Shown here: positions 52,000-63,921 of the stretch, piece after piece
Position numbering within the stretch: the first letter of the stretch is position 1
Layout of the letters: the number at the start of each line of letters is the position of its first letter
Assembly (NCBI GenBank): GCA_009617715.1
Contig: VTFK01000363.1
Location: 186,001-250,000 of the forward strand
DNA length: 64,000 nt
Reading direction: 5' to 3'
Source: Plectrocnemia conspersa
Taxonomy: Eukaryota > Arthropoda > Insecta > Trichoptera > Polycentropodidae
Program-made: the position numbers and the translations under genes
Notes under the pieces: generated by a model
The model's database searches: none
Told to the model about the DNA's origin: nothing
The model's input: the letters and a program-made list of their open reading frames with translations, nothing else

Positions 52000-52275
52000 A
52001 TATGTCGGTTGAAACCGGAGGGCTCTTCCACCACTCCATCCGCAAGAGTATATTATGTCCCTCATCCTGGAAAACTTATTCAATTACCGACATGTGTGTG
52101 CCGAACTCGCCCCACATCGGGTAGGTGACGTCGTCGTTACAACCCCAAAAAATAGGGGAAGGAAAAACAGGGATAGCGTCTTCGGCAACGTTATTCGGAA
52201 AAAGCTATTCACGTTAAAGATTTTCTTTTTAAAATTTTTCCCACCTACCACGGACCCCTAGCCATTTCCTCGTGC
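52000..52275. other. CpG-containing noncoding patch
   Basis: Contains gtaggtgacgtcgtcgttac. Plus frame 52055-52261 matches nothing. Confidence 0.4.
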
Positions 52276-53579
52276 TCGATACGCCACGCATTATAAGCAT
52301 ACCTTTGAGTAAATATATACTTATGTACATATGTACATAATAATAAGAATAATTCATACATATAGTATGTATGTGCAATATATGCACCCTAACGTAAAAA
52401 ATCTAGCTCTCCCTTTCAACTTTAAAAAGGTTAGACTGTGCTGAACGAAAGTTTCGTTTAATATATGTTCAAAATTTAAAATTTCAAAAGTCATAAAGTT
52501 GCAAATAATTGTATTAGTTATAAAATAAAATTATTAAATAAACAAAGCAAAATGTCAATTAAGCTTCATATTACCACTTTATGTACTCCACTCATCTATC
52601 TAAGATCTTTAGATTTTCAGTTATGATGATTCTTTCTTTATCCTTTCACACCGAGCTCGTTGTTTTACGCTCTCTCTAAAGTTGGTTAACTCTAGATTTA
52701 AAGAATCTGCTGAGCTGCTCAATCTAAGATACCAGAAAAATTGTACTCATTCCAAAAAATCTATCAAAATATATAAATAAATAAAATATCAAATATAATA
52801 CATTCATATGTATGATTCAACACACACCCTTACTTAAATGTGTGTAACATAAATATATCATATGTGGTTTTTTCTTCCCTTTTTCAGGTCTGAATCGAGC
52901 CCTCCACCATTGACACGCGGCATTTTTGCGTTTCCTTTTGGACGTGTCACGTGTTGAATTACGGTCGTATGTTTAATTCATGACACGATATGATTTAACG
53001 TAAACGTTAAAGCGTTGCGTTCAAGGCTCTTAGGTGGTTTGAGGTGTTAATCTTTGAATATTTGAAAGCGACTTGAGTTGTAATTATGATATTGATTTTA
53101 GATGTTTTGGTAAACATAATGATTACTTTTCAAGTTGAATTAGTGTAATGATTTTGCTTTACAAGTATATTTTTTCCTAAAATTATTAAACCGGTATTTA
53201 AAATCTTAGGTATTTGTATAGAGTCCTTAATATTTGAAAATCTGTTGAAATTATTTCTAAGATCTTGAATCATAATTTAAGATTGTCTTTTAAACGCAGA
53301 AATGCTACTTATCAAATATGTTTTAATATTGTAAATTTAAAATCAACAAATTTAATTTTTATTTCAAATCATTTATAATTGCTAAGCTAATTTTAATCAT
53401 CAGATTTTAATTATAATCCTTTTTATTGAGGATATTTAATGATTCCGTCCAACATATCCTTGCATTCAATTAAAAAAAATGCGCTAAAAATATTTTCTAG
53501 TCGATTAAATAATTAAAAAAAACAGTATCTCTTAAGCTTTTTTGGTAAATAAAACTGATTAATGAATAATACCGTGATG
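52276..53579. other. A+T-rich spacer with a palindrome
   Basis: TTATGTACATATGTACATAA (52321-52340) is a perfect 20-bp palindrome in an AT-rich run. A small CG-richer piece lies at 52885-52960. No gene. Confidence 0.45.
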
Positions 53580-55520
53580 GCACAAAATATCTGATCTAAA
53601 AAAGTCTGGAACAAATCCATTAACAGAGCAGGGCTTTAATTAAGACATGATTGATATTTGCAGCTGTATTTTGGTTACGTATTTTTGAACCCGGTAAAAA
53701 TATCGATACCACGAGTTCTTCCTTGCAATTCTTTATTAAAATATTGCTGACGGTTTTGCGTAATATTTTCGTTCTGTTTTCGAGGAATCTTTTTCGCCTT
53801 CTGCTCAGTCGCTTCCTTCTTCATGTTCTTGGTCTTCAGTACTGACCATCAAAGAAACTTAGCACTCAGATCTTAAATACGGATTTAATAAATTAAAGAC
53901 AGGGCGGTCTTCTGGACCTGATTTAATTCCCAATTTTATTTTGAAGGGTTGCGAAGTCAGTCTCGCTGCTCCTCTAAAATGTATTTATGATCTGATTCTC
54001 AAAACATCATCATTTTCTGATCTATGGAAATGCACAAAAGTCACCCCTATTCATATAAAGGTGACAAATTATATATAAAGAATTATAGACCAGTTGCAGT
54101 GTTGTCAGCTCCTGCTAAATTATTTAAAATAATTATTTATAAATATCTCTATAATCATTTTTGGCAAGTTTTGTTAGACCAACAGCACGGGTTTCGTCCT
54201 GCCCGTTCCACTGTTACTAACCTTCTGTCGTTCACCAAAACGGTGACAACTTCTCTCGATGCGGGAATTCAAGTAGACGTCGTGTATACCGATTTTGAGA
54301 AAGCCTTTGACAAAGTTTGTCATAGGTTATTATTAAAAAAATTGTCGAACCTCGGTTGCTCAGATAATTTAACTCGGTTATTCTCGAGTTATTTAAGCAA
54401 TCGTAGACAGTTTGTAACCTATGGTGGACGATTGTCAAATGAATATTTTATCACTTCGGGGGTTCCTCAAGGATCCAATCTGGGACCTCTGCTTTTTGTG
54501 TTATTTATTAATGACATAAATACAGCAATTACAAATTCAAGTTTTCTTCTGTGCGTAGATGATTTAAAATTATATAAATGCATTTGATCTGTTGTGGACT
54601 CCTCTCTACAAAGTGATTTAGAGTCTGTGGAAATGGGCTTCCATTAACCGTCTGCCCTTTAGTGTCAGAAAGTGCCATACTGTGTCATTTTCTCGATCCC
54701 GTTCGCCATCAGCTTATTTATACCATCTCGGTGGTAACATTTTGACTAGAAAAACTTCCACTAAAGATCTCGGAATCACTTTCGAGAGCAAATGGAGGTT
54801 CTCTCTACACATACACGACGTCTGTGATAAATCTTCCAAGATGCTCGACTTTGTTATGAGGAATGCCTTTCACTTTGACGATCCGTCAGTTATTCGAATC
54901 CTATATGACACCTTAGTTCGTTGCATTCTTGAATCGGGATCTATAATTTGGAATCCCCGAATAGCCAAATATTCTCTTTTAGTGGAAAAATTCAAAAAAA
55001 GTATTTAAGATACCTTTACAAAAGGATATTTGGTTATTATCCGTACTTATATCCCAGCGCCTTTCTTTTAGGAGCGTTGGGATATGATTCGCTGAGTTCT
55101 CGCAGAAAGCTGTATGTCGCTAAGCATTTTTTCAAATTACTAAAAGATGTTGTCGACAATCCAGCTATTCTCGAGAAATTCCAGTTTTGGGTTCCGGAAC
55201 ATTTTCGAGAATCACGATCGAGACCTCTTTTGATGGCCATTAGGGCTAGGACATCCGCACTTGCCGACTCGCATATAGCTGTGGCTATCCGGCTCCTTAA
55301 TACACTGGCATTACATATTGACTTATTTAATGTTAGCTACGAGGATCTGATCCAATTTTTATCATTTAATTTTGATATTTTATAATTTTTTGTTATATTT
55401 ATGTATATATACGTTTTTTATGTTTTATTAATTTAAAAGTTGTTTTCGACCATCGTGGCGCATTGGGGTAACCTGTTACCTAATTTAATCTAAAAAATAA
55501 ATAAAATAAATAAATTAAAA
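53580..55520 (+). mobile_element. Jockey/CR1-like LINE, 5'-truncated, best copy of its lineage
   Basis: The linker region runs from about 53580 (FNKLKTGRSSGPDLIPNFIL near 53882). RT is at 54024-54587: NYRPVAVLSAPAKLFK, DQQHGFRPARS, VYTDFEKAFDKV (palm A), SGVPQGSNLGPLLFVLFIND (motif B). Motif C reads CVDD instead of YADD (at about 54551-54562). A frameshift or stop follows; the C-terminal pieces are at 54682-55008 (KDLGITFESKWRFSLHIHDV) and 54948-55385 (FGYYPYLYPSAFLLGALGY). The 3' end has ggcgcattggggtaacctgt and an (AAATA)n-like tail to about 55520. Not functional as it stands; endonuclease absent. Confidence 0.9.
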
Positions 55521-55969
55521 AAATCTGCACAGATCATTTGAATAAAAGCTAGCAATAATAAGTTAAAGATAAAGCACTTTAAACTATAAATAATCTAGAA
55601 TTCTAGACCATTAAACAAGAAAAAAAATGTATTGGTGTAAATAAAATGTAGCTAATATTTTAATGATATAGACTAATTTAAATTAAACGTATATTAAAAA
55701 AAATATAGTTTTTTATTATTGCATAGTAATTTTTATCATTAAAATAGCAAATTTGCTTTTTATATTCTATTTATATTTAAATCTAGGATTTAAAATATAT
55801 TTTATTCTTTATGTGTACATAAATTTTTAATGCACACTTTTAACACAATTGATTGAATTTTATAGCATCAATGTGATTTTCACCAATCAAAAATTCGAAT
55901 CGTGCAATATTAAATGTAATTTTTATGCTCAATTTTTGTCATATTTCGATAAAACAAACCTTTATATTA
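55521..55969. other. A+T-rich spacer
   Basis: Nothing recognisable. Confidence 0.4.
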
Positions 55970-56180
55970 CGAGCGCCGCACACGTTGTTCTCTCATTTAT
56001 GTATATTTGAATTTGCCAAGTTGGAAAATCTTAGCATAAGTTAGACGAACGAGGGAAAGGGTAACGGGGTAGACAAACTAGTAAACAATTTTACACAAAA
56101 GTGTTGGTAAAAGATAGCCGAAAAAGGTCGGTCCGTCCCGCCGGGGTCAGATTCGACCCCCGATAGGGTGAGGGCCAGGA
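55970..56180. other. CpG-containing patch with a short stem
   Basis: CGGGGTC (56142-56148) pairs with GACCCCCG (56155-56162) across 6 bases. Noncoding. Confidence 0.35.
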
Positions 56181-57624
56181 TGGGACATTTACTCTCTTGT
56201 TACACTAAGGATAGTTTTTATTATAGCCGTGACGCAGATGTGTCCCCAACCGTTGCGTTTATAAATATATTTTCTTTCGATTTTTCCCCATTTATCTTAT
56301 CTTTTAGGGAGAAAACCTGGCATATTGTACAATACAAAAAATGTATCAAAGGCTTCAAATTGTATTTTTAAAAATGGTCTCGAAGGGTCGCTTGTTACTA
56401 ATGAATAGTTTACCGAGAACTGTGTTTTTATTATTTATTTATTTGATTTAAATGTTCAAAAAATATATGTTGTTATCTTAGAAAGGAAATTTTCTTAATC
56501 AGTTACTATTAAAAATTAAACATACTTCTTTGGCTTGTCCTTTCAATTGCGTAAAAGAAATCTGATGTAATCGTTCTGTGTAAACCGATTACGGAATATC
56601 TAAAATTAGTAAAAAAATATTTATTCTTTAATTATTCTTAAGCAAGTAAAAAAATGTTTTTATACCATACTTGCAATGGTCATATCTCTGATATGCAATG
56701 CTCTAAAAATATTAGATCTCCTAGATAAATTAGTGAAATTGGTTGTAGCAACACTAAAAGGCTGCTATAAAAGTGTCATACAAAGCTTATCTTTAACCTA
56801 GTGATGAAAGCCATAATCAGAAATCTAACTATAAACTCTGTTTACGGTTTTTTACAGTATCAGTGACAATACTGAATATAAATATCTTGAAAATGGCTCC
56901 AACGTACTAACGATTTCGCATGTCGTTAAACTTACGCTTTTTTAAAAAATTTTACGGCACACCAAAAATAACGCATAAATCCTACGTTATCCAATTTCAT
57001 AATGTTACTTTTATTAGTACATATTATACTATATTATCCACCTCAAATATTTTAATACCGAGCAAATTTAATGCTTTATTAAATTTTGTGTCGTTTTTTA
57101 TTTGATACGCAAAACGTTAAATTTTTAATTATTTTACACAACATGCAGAATAATCGCAATCGTTGTCGAAAATATATAATTACGGGAATGTCAACATATC
57201 GAACGGTAATTATATTTTTTTCGTTGAAAATCATAGACGTGATACAACGAATTTGATTTAAATTATTGTTTATTATATACATTTTACATTCTTAAAGAGA
57301 GAAAATTGATGAAAACAGGTATGAGTTTTTAATTGTAAATATTTTTTTATATACTGTTTATGATGTTATAATACAACATAATACTAACCAAATTAACTGA
57401 GGTTAAAATTTTTATTTAAAGTCACATAATATTGTTCCGATTTTTTTTATTAAAAAATATAATAAAATATGTACACATTATACAGAAAATATGTACACAT
57501 TATACAGAAAATCATGTCAATCAAATCAATGTCACAAATATTCTCTTTACAATTTGCTGACACTAAATATAGTTTTAAACAATATTGCAAAATCTCATTT
57601 TCTGTAATATAACCAATGACTTGA
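56181..57624. other. A+T-rich spacer with a 22-bp tandem duplication
   Basis: The 22-base unit at 57464-57485 is repeated exactly at 57486-57507. Short frames at 56168-56371, 56920-57105 and 57079-57282 match nothing. Confidence 0.45.
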
Positions 57625-58160
57625 TAATCTTCTGTTTTTCACCAAACGGTAAAAATCTCTCGATACGGCTTTCGGCAAGGTTTGTCATTTGGTAATATTA
57701 AAAAAATTAAAAAAGCTGAAGTCATTTCAACGATCGTAGATAGTTTGATTTTCGAAAAAATATTTCAGGGGGTTTTTCGAGGATCTATAATAGTCTCTTT
57801 GCTCCTCAAAATATTTATTAATAACATAAATACGGCAGTTACAAATACCAGTTTTTTGGCTGATATTAAAAAAAATAATTTGAATGCATTTAATTTTTTG
57901 CGTATTATTTCTTTCTAAAGTGTTTTAGATTTTATATAGAGATGGGATTCCATCAACCGTCTGCCCTTTAGTGTCGGAAAGTGCCATACTGTGTCATTTT
58001 CTCGATCCCGTTTGCAATCAGATTATTTCTACAATCTCGATGGGAATATTTTGGCAAGATAAACTTCTACATCTCGAAATCACTTTTAAGAGCAAGTGGA
58101 GGTTTTCTATAAACGTAAACGACGTCTGCGATAAATCTTTCAAGAACACTTGACGATTCA
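57625..58160 (+). mobile_element. Degenerate copy of the 53580-55520 LINE
   Basis: Aligns in order with the better copy: the stretch before palm A (ttcaccaaacggtaaaaatc), motif B region (gggtttttcgaggatctata), attaataacataaatacggc, then cgtctgccctttagtgtcgg and gtgccatactgtgtcatttt, ending near tctttcaagaacact. Several deletions; no intact frame. Confidence 0.82.
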
Positions 58161-58321
58161 TATTTCTAGTATTCTTAAACATATTTTAGAGTAAAATCAG
58201 GTTCTTGGGATTTTTTCTCTTTAATTTTTTAAGACCATATTAAATATTAGAAATTGTGAATTACTGATATTAATTATGGTTTAGTAACTAACAAGTAATA
58301 GATGATTAATAATGTTCTAAT

Positions 58322-59340
58322 TTATTTATTTATTTATTAAAATTATAACCATCGTGACCTGACAGGCAAACCTAATGCGTCACGATAGTCAAAAGTACTA
58401 ATACATCATAATACATACAAATATAAACAAGACAAAACAACAGACACAAATCACCTCAATAGGTGTGCATTGTCCCATACGAACTGAACCAAAACTCCAT
58501 ATGTGCAAGAGAAAATGTCAATATTACTATGGACAGAATTGAGCAGATAAATAGCCTTGGTCAGAGAAGAGTTGGCAAGTGCTCCAGTTCTAGACTTAAC
58601 AGGCAAGAATAGTGGACGCGACCGAGAACTATAACCACCTTCAGGAGCCCACATTTGAAGCTGCTCGAGCACTGAAGGATTGTCTACGATGCCCTTGAGC
58701 AATTTCCAGAAGTGTTTAATTACATAAACACTTCTGCGAGTCGACAAAGAAACGTATCCCAGGGCTCCCAAAATAAAAGCACTGGGAAACAAGAACGGAT
58801 AATACCCGTATTCCTTCAAGTATAAATATCGAAGAAATTTACGTTGTAATTTTTTTTTCCAGCTTCAATTCATTACATTGATTCATTACGCCTGGGATCC
58901 AAATGATGGAGCTAGTTTCTAGTATGCTGCGGACTAGAGTATCATAAAGAGTGCGCAATACTAAAGTATTCCTGAAGTAACGCGCATTTCTCAAGATAAA
59001 ACCGAGCATTTTTTAAGGATTTGCTATGAGTCTCTGCAATGTGCTGGCTAAATTTCCAACGTTCTTCGAAAGTCACTCCTAAATCCTTAGTTGAAGAAAA
59101 CCTTTCCAGAAAATATCAGCCTAGATGGTATGAATATTTTGCCGGCGTTAATGACCTTGAAAATGAAATTGTGTGACATTTCTTTACACTGAAAGGCAAT
59201 TGGTTATAGCAAGCCCATTTCCATATAGAGTTGAGATCCTCCTGTAGGTCGAGGGAATCAGAAATCGAATGCATTTTCTTGTAAATTTTCAAGTCATCTG
59301 CATATAATAAAAAATCTGAATGCTCTCTAATATTTTCCTC
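58322..59340 (-). mobile_element. Related LINE on the opposite strand, 5'-truncated
   Basis: On the minus strand it begins at the RT motif C (LLYADDLKIYKKM, about 59285-59313) and runs to the C-terminal frame at 58451-58819 (YGYYPFLFPSAFILGALGYV), a paralogue of 54948-55385 at clear protein similarity but lower DNA identity. Upstream parts need frame changes. The 3' end is an AATA repeat (58322-58340), and just inside it ATCGTGAC and GTCACGAT (about 58352-58388) form an inverted repeat, a plausible 3' stem-loop. Different subfamily, same lineage. Confidence 0.88.
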
Positions 59341-59589
59341 CCATAAAAAGCAAATGATTGCTTTATATGAATTAACTGCATATTTAATTAGTGATAATTA
59401 TAATTAAAAATAATTGTGTCAAGACTAATCGCATATTGATTTATTAAAATAACAGTATTTCTAGAATTTTATATAATGGAAGTATGAATAGAATATATCA
59501 GGGCCATAAAATATAGGTTTAAATTACTTACTACTTAAGTCTAAAACCTCAAATTCCAAATTGTATTTGACCAACTTAATTTCAGCTTG
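59341..59589. other. A+T-rich spacer
   Basis: Nothing recognisable. Confidence 0.35.
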
Positions 59590-60080
59590 AAATAAACACG
59601 AATTCCCTAAACCCTCGCCGTCGACATTTATAGACCAGCGCCTCTAATTAAAACCTGATCAGCGCCAATAAAAACGTTAAACGGCAGCCGTGAGCCCAAA
59701 TTTTCGGACACTGGCACCGCCTAAATTGCGACCTTTATTAAATCCGCAATTTCGCAACGACCTAAGTGTCCCCTCTAGCCCACCGAATAAATGTGTTTTG
59801 TATTCACGGTACAGACGTGACTCTGTCCTGCAAAAATGTGGCCCGACGTTGCGATAACAACCACCAAAGGTCAACCCTTTTTTTATTGTTAAATTTTCAT
59901 ATCGACTGTCGAAGTACAGGAGAAAAAAAGATTTTCATCGCAACCCCTGGAGGCGATCTTATTCACCCACTTCTAAGGGATTACAATGGCGCCTAACGAT
60001 CGCTATCATTGGCTTCTTATCGTCTACAATGCTTTTTAGGCGATTATGCTACATTTTAAGGTCCCATTGCTTGTCCCTGC
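59590..60080. other. CpG-rich noncoding patch
   Basis: About 490 bp, including cgccgtcgacatttatagac and caaccaccaaaggtcaaccc. Opposite overlapping frames (minus 59677-59874, plus 59766-59996) match no domain. Transcription-factor-like words can be found but cannot be judged alone. Confidence 0.45.
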
Positions 60081-60434
60081 GTGTGATATATAATATAATG
60101 ATATCACATTTTGAAGACGAATTTATTGTGTGAATAAACATAATGGGTACAAAAGCGATTTGAGTTAATAATAACAAGAATTGGATGTATTAAGTATAAA
60201 GATACAATAGTTGTCATTTAATAAAGGAGCTCTATAATTCAATTGAAATAATAATAATAACGATCGTTTATTCAAAAATATTTTTTTAAGAAAATTTTCA
60301 ATATATCTTAATTCTTAATAATAATCGTGATTCACTATATTTATGAATTTATACTAAGTGTAAAAATTATGTTAAGCTTATTCTGTCTGTCTGACAACTT
60401 AATAATATAATAAAATATACGTAAATTGTTACTA
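60081..60434. other. A+T-rich spacer
   Basis: Nothing recognisable. Confidence 0.35.
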
Positions 60435-60500
60435 CAGTGGTACTTTGACTTACGAACTTAATTAATTTCCGACTGTGGTTCGTATCTTAAAACCTAATTT
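60435..60500 (+). mobile_element. Tigger/pogo-like terminal repeat relic
   Basis: TA then CAGTGGTACTTTGACTTACG, with TTACGAAC and GTTCGTA forming a subterminal inverted pair, as in Tigger-type ends. A matching right end was not found by 61880. Possibly only one end survives. Confidence 0.4.
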
Positions 60501-61697
60501 TCCAATTCATCTTATTGATTACAAAAATACAAAAATAAATAAACAAAAACACTTAATACAATGAAACCTCGCTATCCGTGTTAGCACAGATCGCAAGTAA
60601 TTATTTTTTAAATATCTTTATATATTTATTATCAATTTGAAAAAAAAAAACAAAAAATATTTATTCTCTACTTTTGCAAATATAAAAAAAATCCACGAGT
60701 ACAATTACATAGGTGATTCATAATTAAAAAAAATATATGTACTATTTATATTCAAAATTTTATGATGCTTATAAGTTTATAATTCGCGAGAGTTGACAAT
60801 GGTCGGCACTTCATCAAGTTTCTGGTTTTTTGTCAACACTTTGACTTATAGTAGAAATGCATTTTTGCTGTTAGCAATATATTGAGACAGGTGAGTGGTT
60901 TCACGTGTTTTTACGATAAGCAAATTCATATATTAAAATTATCTTACCCTCACGAACAAAAAGCAAAACAATAATGCTTCTGAAATATTTCTTTGCCATT
61001 TTTTTACTTTTGTTTCATGACATGAGTATTATTACAAAAATAAAATCTTTCTTTAATACAATTTTATAAAAATCACATTGTTTTATAAAGTTATTATTTA
61101 AAGAAAAAAATATTAGATAGGATTAAATTTAAATCATAAATTTATATGTATTAAATTTTCAGTGTCGATAGTCATATTTAAATATAATAAAATATATATG
61201 ATTATATATATTTATATGTATAAATCATATATATACAATATATACTCACATTTATTGTTAGTAACAATTACAAGTAAATAGTTATTTGATTAGGTAATTA
61301 ATATTTATTATACATATATCAAATTTATATTGTTTTTTAAATGCAAAGTTCTACGAAATATGAAACACTTGATGCATTATTATTTTAAAATTATTACTTT
61401 AGAGAAGAATAACAATTTTAAGGAATTTAAATTTGCAATTAAAAAAACAATATTTAAATGTTTATGTATGTAGTGAAATATAAATATATAATGTTATTAT
61501 TTTCTATATCTATCATTAACTATTCTTTATTAAAACGATATATGTGTACATAAATATTTCGAATAAATAAAATATTAATGATTTTCCATCGGTTTTAAAT
61601 TTATATTCTAACATTTTTTAAAATTTTTATAATTGAATACTATTTGAGAAAAATACGATATTCAAATATCTTTGTTTATAATATATGTATATAATAT
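60501..61697. other. A+T-rich spacer
   Basis: Nothing else recognisable. Confidence 0.4.
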
Positions 61698-61737
61698 AAA
61701 TTATACTTTTGTGTCAGTGGACACAAAAGTATAATTT
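61698..61737. repeat. Perfect 18-bp-arm hairpin with 4-base loop
   Basis: Left arm 61698-61715 (AAATTATACTTTTGTGTC) and right arm 61720-61737 are exactly complementary around AGTG. Too short for a normal pre-miRNA; a cruciform or a small foldback remnant is possible. Confidence 0.85.
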
Positions 61738-61879
61738 GGTTAATTTATGTAAAAATACCTGAGAATCGGGTAATGAGTTTGGCCGTCTATTTGTAATTAA
61801 AAAAAAAAACATAATTTGTTATTATATAAAGCAATATGATTTTATGTATGTGTTGTATTTATTAAATAGTATTCTTACT

Positions 61880-62457
61880 CAGTGTCGTAGATATGGGGGG
61901 GAGCGAGGGGGGCGGTCCGCCCCGGGCGGCACTTGCTTGGGGGCGGCATATTTTTTTTTTAATAAATTAATTAATTATTTTACAGATCATAGTAGAAATA
62001 CATCATTATTATTATTATAAAAAATATACACATGTATTTGTAATTTCTAGTTTTGTTTATTTAAGTATAAATTACAAATACTTTGGTATATTTTTATTCT
62101 ATAATTAATAATTTTTTGTGGTTTTTTCTATACTCTGTAATGATATAGTAATTTTGTCATGCTTTATACTATTTGATATATTGCATTTTATTTTATTATT
62201 TAAAATTATTTATAATGATAATTTGACAATTCGTTATTTTAATACATTTTTTATTGTATTATAAAACACCTTGTTATAAGAAAACAAATATTACATACAA
62301 AAATAAATAATTTGCATCTATAATATAATTGGAAAGTGAGGCAAAAGAGGCCGTATGTTCTGGATTTTCAGAAAAGTCAGATATTCTTAAAAAAAATGTA
62401 TGGGGTGGGGGCAATTTTAAGGATCGCCCCGGGCAGCAGATATCCTAGCAACGCTAG
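61880..62457. mobile_element. Non-autonomous hAT-type element with G-rich end
   Basis: The left end reads CAGTGTCGTAGATATGGGGG followed by a G-run and GTCCGCCCCGGGCGGC. The right end read inward is CTAGCGTTGCTAGGATAT followed by GCCCGGGGCGATCC, a diverged inverted copy. The interior is A/T-rich. This end type (CAGTG + GTAG + G-run + CCCCGGGC) is a familiar hAT pattern in animals. An exact 8-bp duplication is not clear. Confidence 0.6.
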
Positions 62458-63219
62458 ATTAGTTAAAAAAACTCTAAAATCATTGACCACAATATTTAGC
62501 TAAGCATTTTATTTGGTTAAAGGTAAAGTTTATGATTTTAAAAATGTAATCGTAGTATTAGTAAGGAATTTTTTATTAGAGTCGAAAAAATAGTGCAAAA
62601 ATATTGTCTCCTATAAAAAAAAATGTAAAAAAAATAAAAATTGGTTGACATCTTTCGGTCGCTCATTTTACTAAATATTCATAGAAATTGAACAACTTTC
62701 ATATTTTTTTAATAACATTTAAAATTCTAAAATCAACACGCTTCGATTTGTTATCCTTATTTTATGCTTCGATAAAATTAAATAAATTAAAAAAATATTA
62801 TTACCTTAATGTTTTCCGGTCGCGCTTAGTGAATTTACAATTTTTTTGCAAGTTACATTGTGCAGCTCTTCGCCCGTTTTGTCAAAACAAATCTACCCAG
62901 AGTTCCACCCTACCCAACCAACCATTTAAATTAGGGGTGTGTAATTTACATTATATCTTACAACTATTCACAAAACATGTTATGGTTTCAGTGGTTCACT
63001 GTTACTTCCATTGTTTCTTTTCAATGTGTACACGTTTAAAAACTGACGTTTGGGCGAAATCAGGCATAACCGATCTTATTAACATCTTAGATCTGATCAT
63101 TAGCTTCATGTCCACATACTTTGGTTGGATGTCTCTGATAGCCTTAGTGTCGGAATTAATGAGTAATTTAATATCATCATTTCATTCCTACATATCGTAG
63201 TATTGGGTAAGGATTAGGG
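62458..63219. other. Unassigned stretch before the hAT relic
   Basis: A 170-codon plus frame (62688-63200) is hydrophobic and A/T-driven, and matches no domain. An open minus frame (63002-63181, about 59 codons, e.g. YVDMKLMIRSKMLIRSVMPD) has coding-like charge but I do not recognise it. It might be part of the missing N-terminal region or flank of the neighbouring transposon. Confidence 0.3.
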
Positions 63220-63224
63220 ATTCT

Positions 63225-63921
63225 GTGTCGAGACAACCCGGGAATTTATTCCCGAGAATTCAAAGATTTTTTGCTGTCATGAGTCCCGATTATTTAAAAA
63301 TGAATAACCCGGGAATCGAGACTTTCCAAAGTGCAATTTTACAAAAATATGTAAAGAGCGAATTTGATGTCGAGCTTAATTTATGTCTCGATATGAAGAC
63401 AAGGTGGAATTCCTTATTACCCATGATCTCGAGATTTTGAAAGTTACGAAATTGCATTAGAAAATCATTAATTGATCTTGGCATCGGCCAAATTTGGAAT
63501 GAATCGAACATTCACGTATTGGAAAATATTTGTGAAGTACTCACTCGTATAAAACTGGCAGTTGAAGCTCAAAGTCATCGAGATGCCACTTTATTAACTT
63601 CCGAAATTATTGTTAATTTCATTTTAAAAAAAATATTTGTAATCAACACAACTCTCACACAAACCACCAAAATATTTCAACGACTAGGAATCAAAAATTT
63701 AACTTTAAAAAGGAGTTTCAGATATTAGATTCAACTATCAAGCGAACTCCGAATCTAGAGCTTTTATTCAAATCATTGCTTACAATTAAGCCAACATCTA
63801 CAGAAAGCGAGAGAATTTTTTCTACATCTGGAATATTTGCCACAAAAATCAGGAACAGGCTATGTGATTCATCATTAAACGCTTTGGTGTTTTTAAAAAC
63901 ATATTTTTCCTTACAAAAGTA
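63225..63921 (+). pseudogene. hAT transposase relic, C-terminal half
   Basis: Plus-strand frames 63225-63440 and 63519-63728, then a third frame to a TAA at 63919-63921. Recognisable blocks: DMKTRWNSLLPMISRF (the TRWNS block before the catalytic core end), ENICEVLTRIKLAVEAQS, and the C-terminal dimerisation domain KPTSTESERIFSTSGIFATK followed by RNRLCDSSLNALVFLKTYF. At least two frameshifts; the N-terminal BED finger and first catalytic part are missing. The right end of the element lies beyond or very near the window edge. Confidence 0.82.

Noticed and set aside
62688..63200. 170-codon plus frame, one of the longest in the window
   Set aside because: Phe/Ile/Leu-rich, A/T-driven, no signal peptide plus domain pattern, and partly opposed by another open frame.
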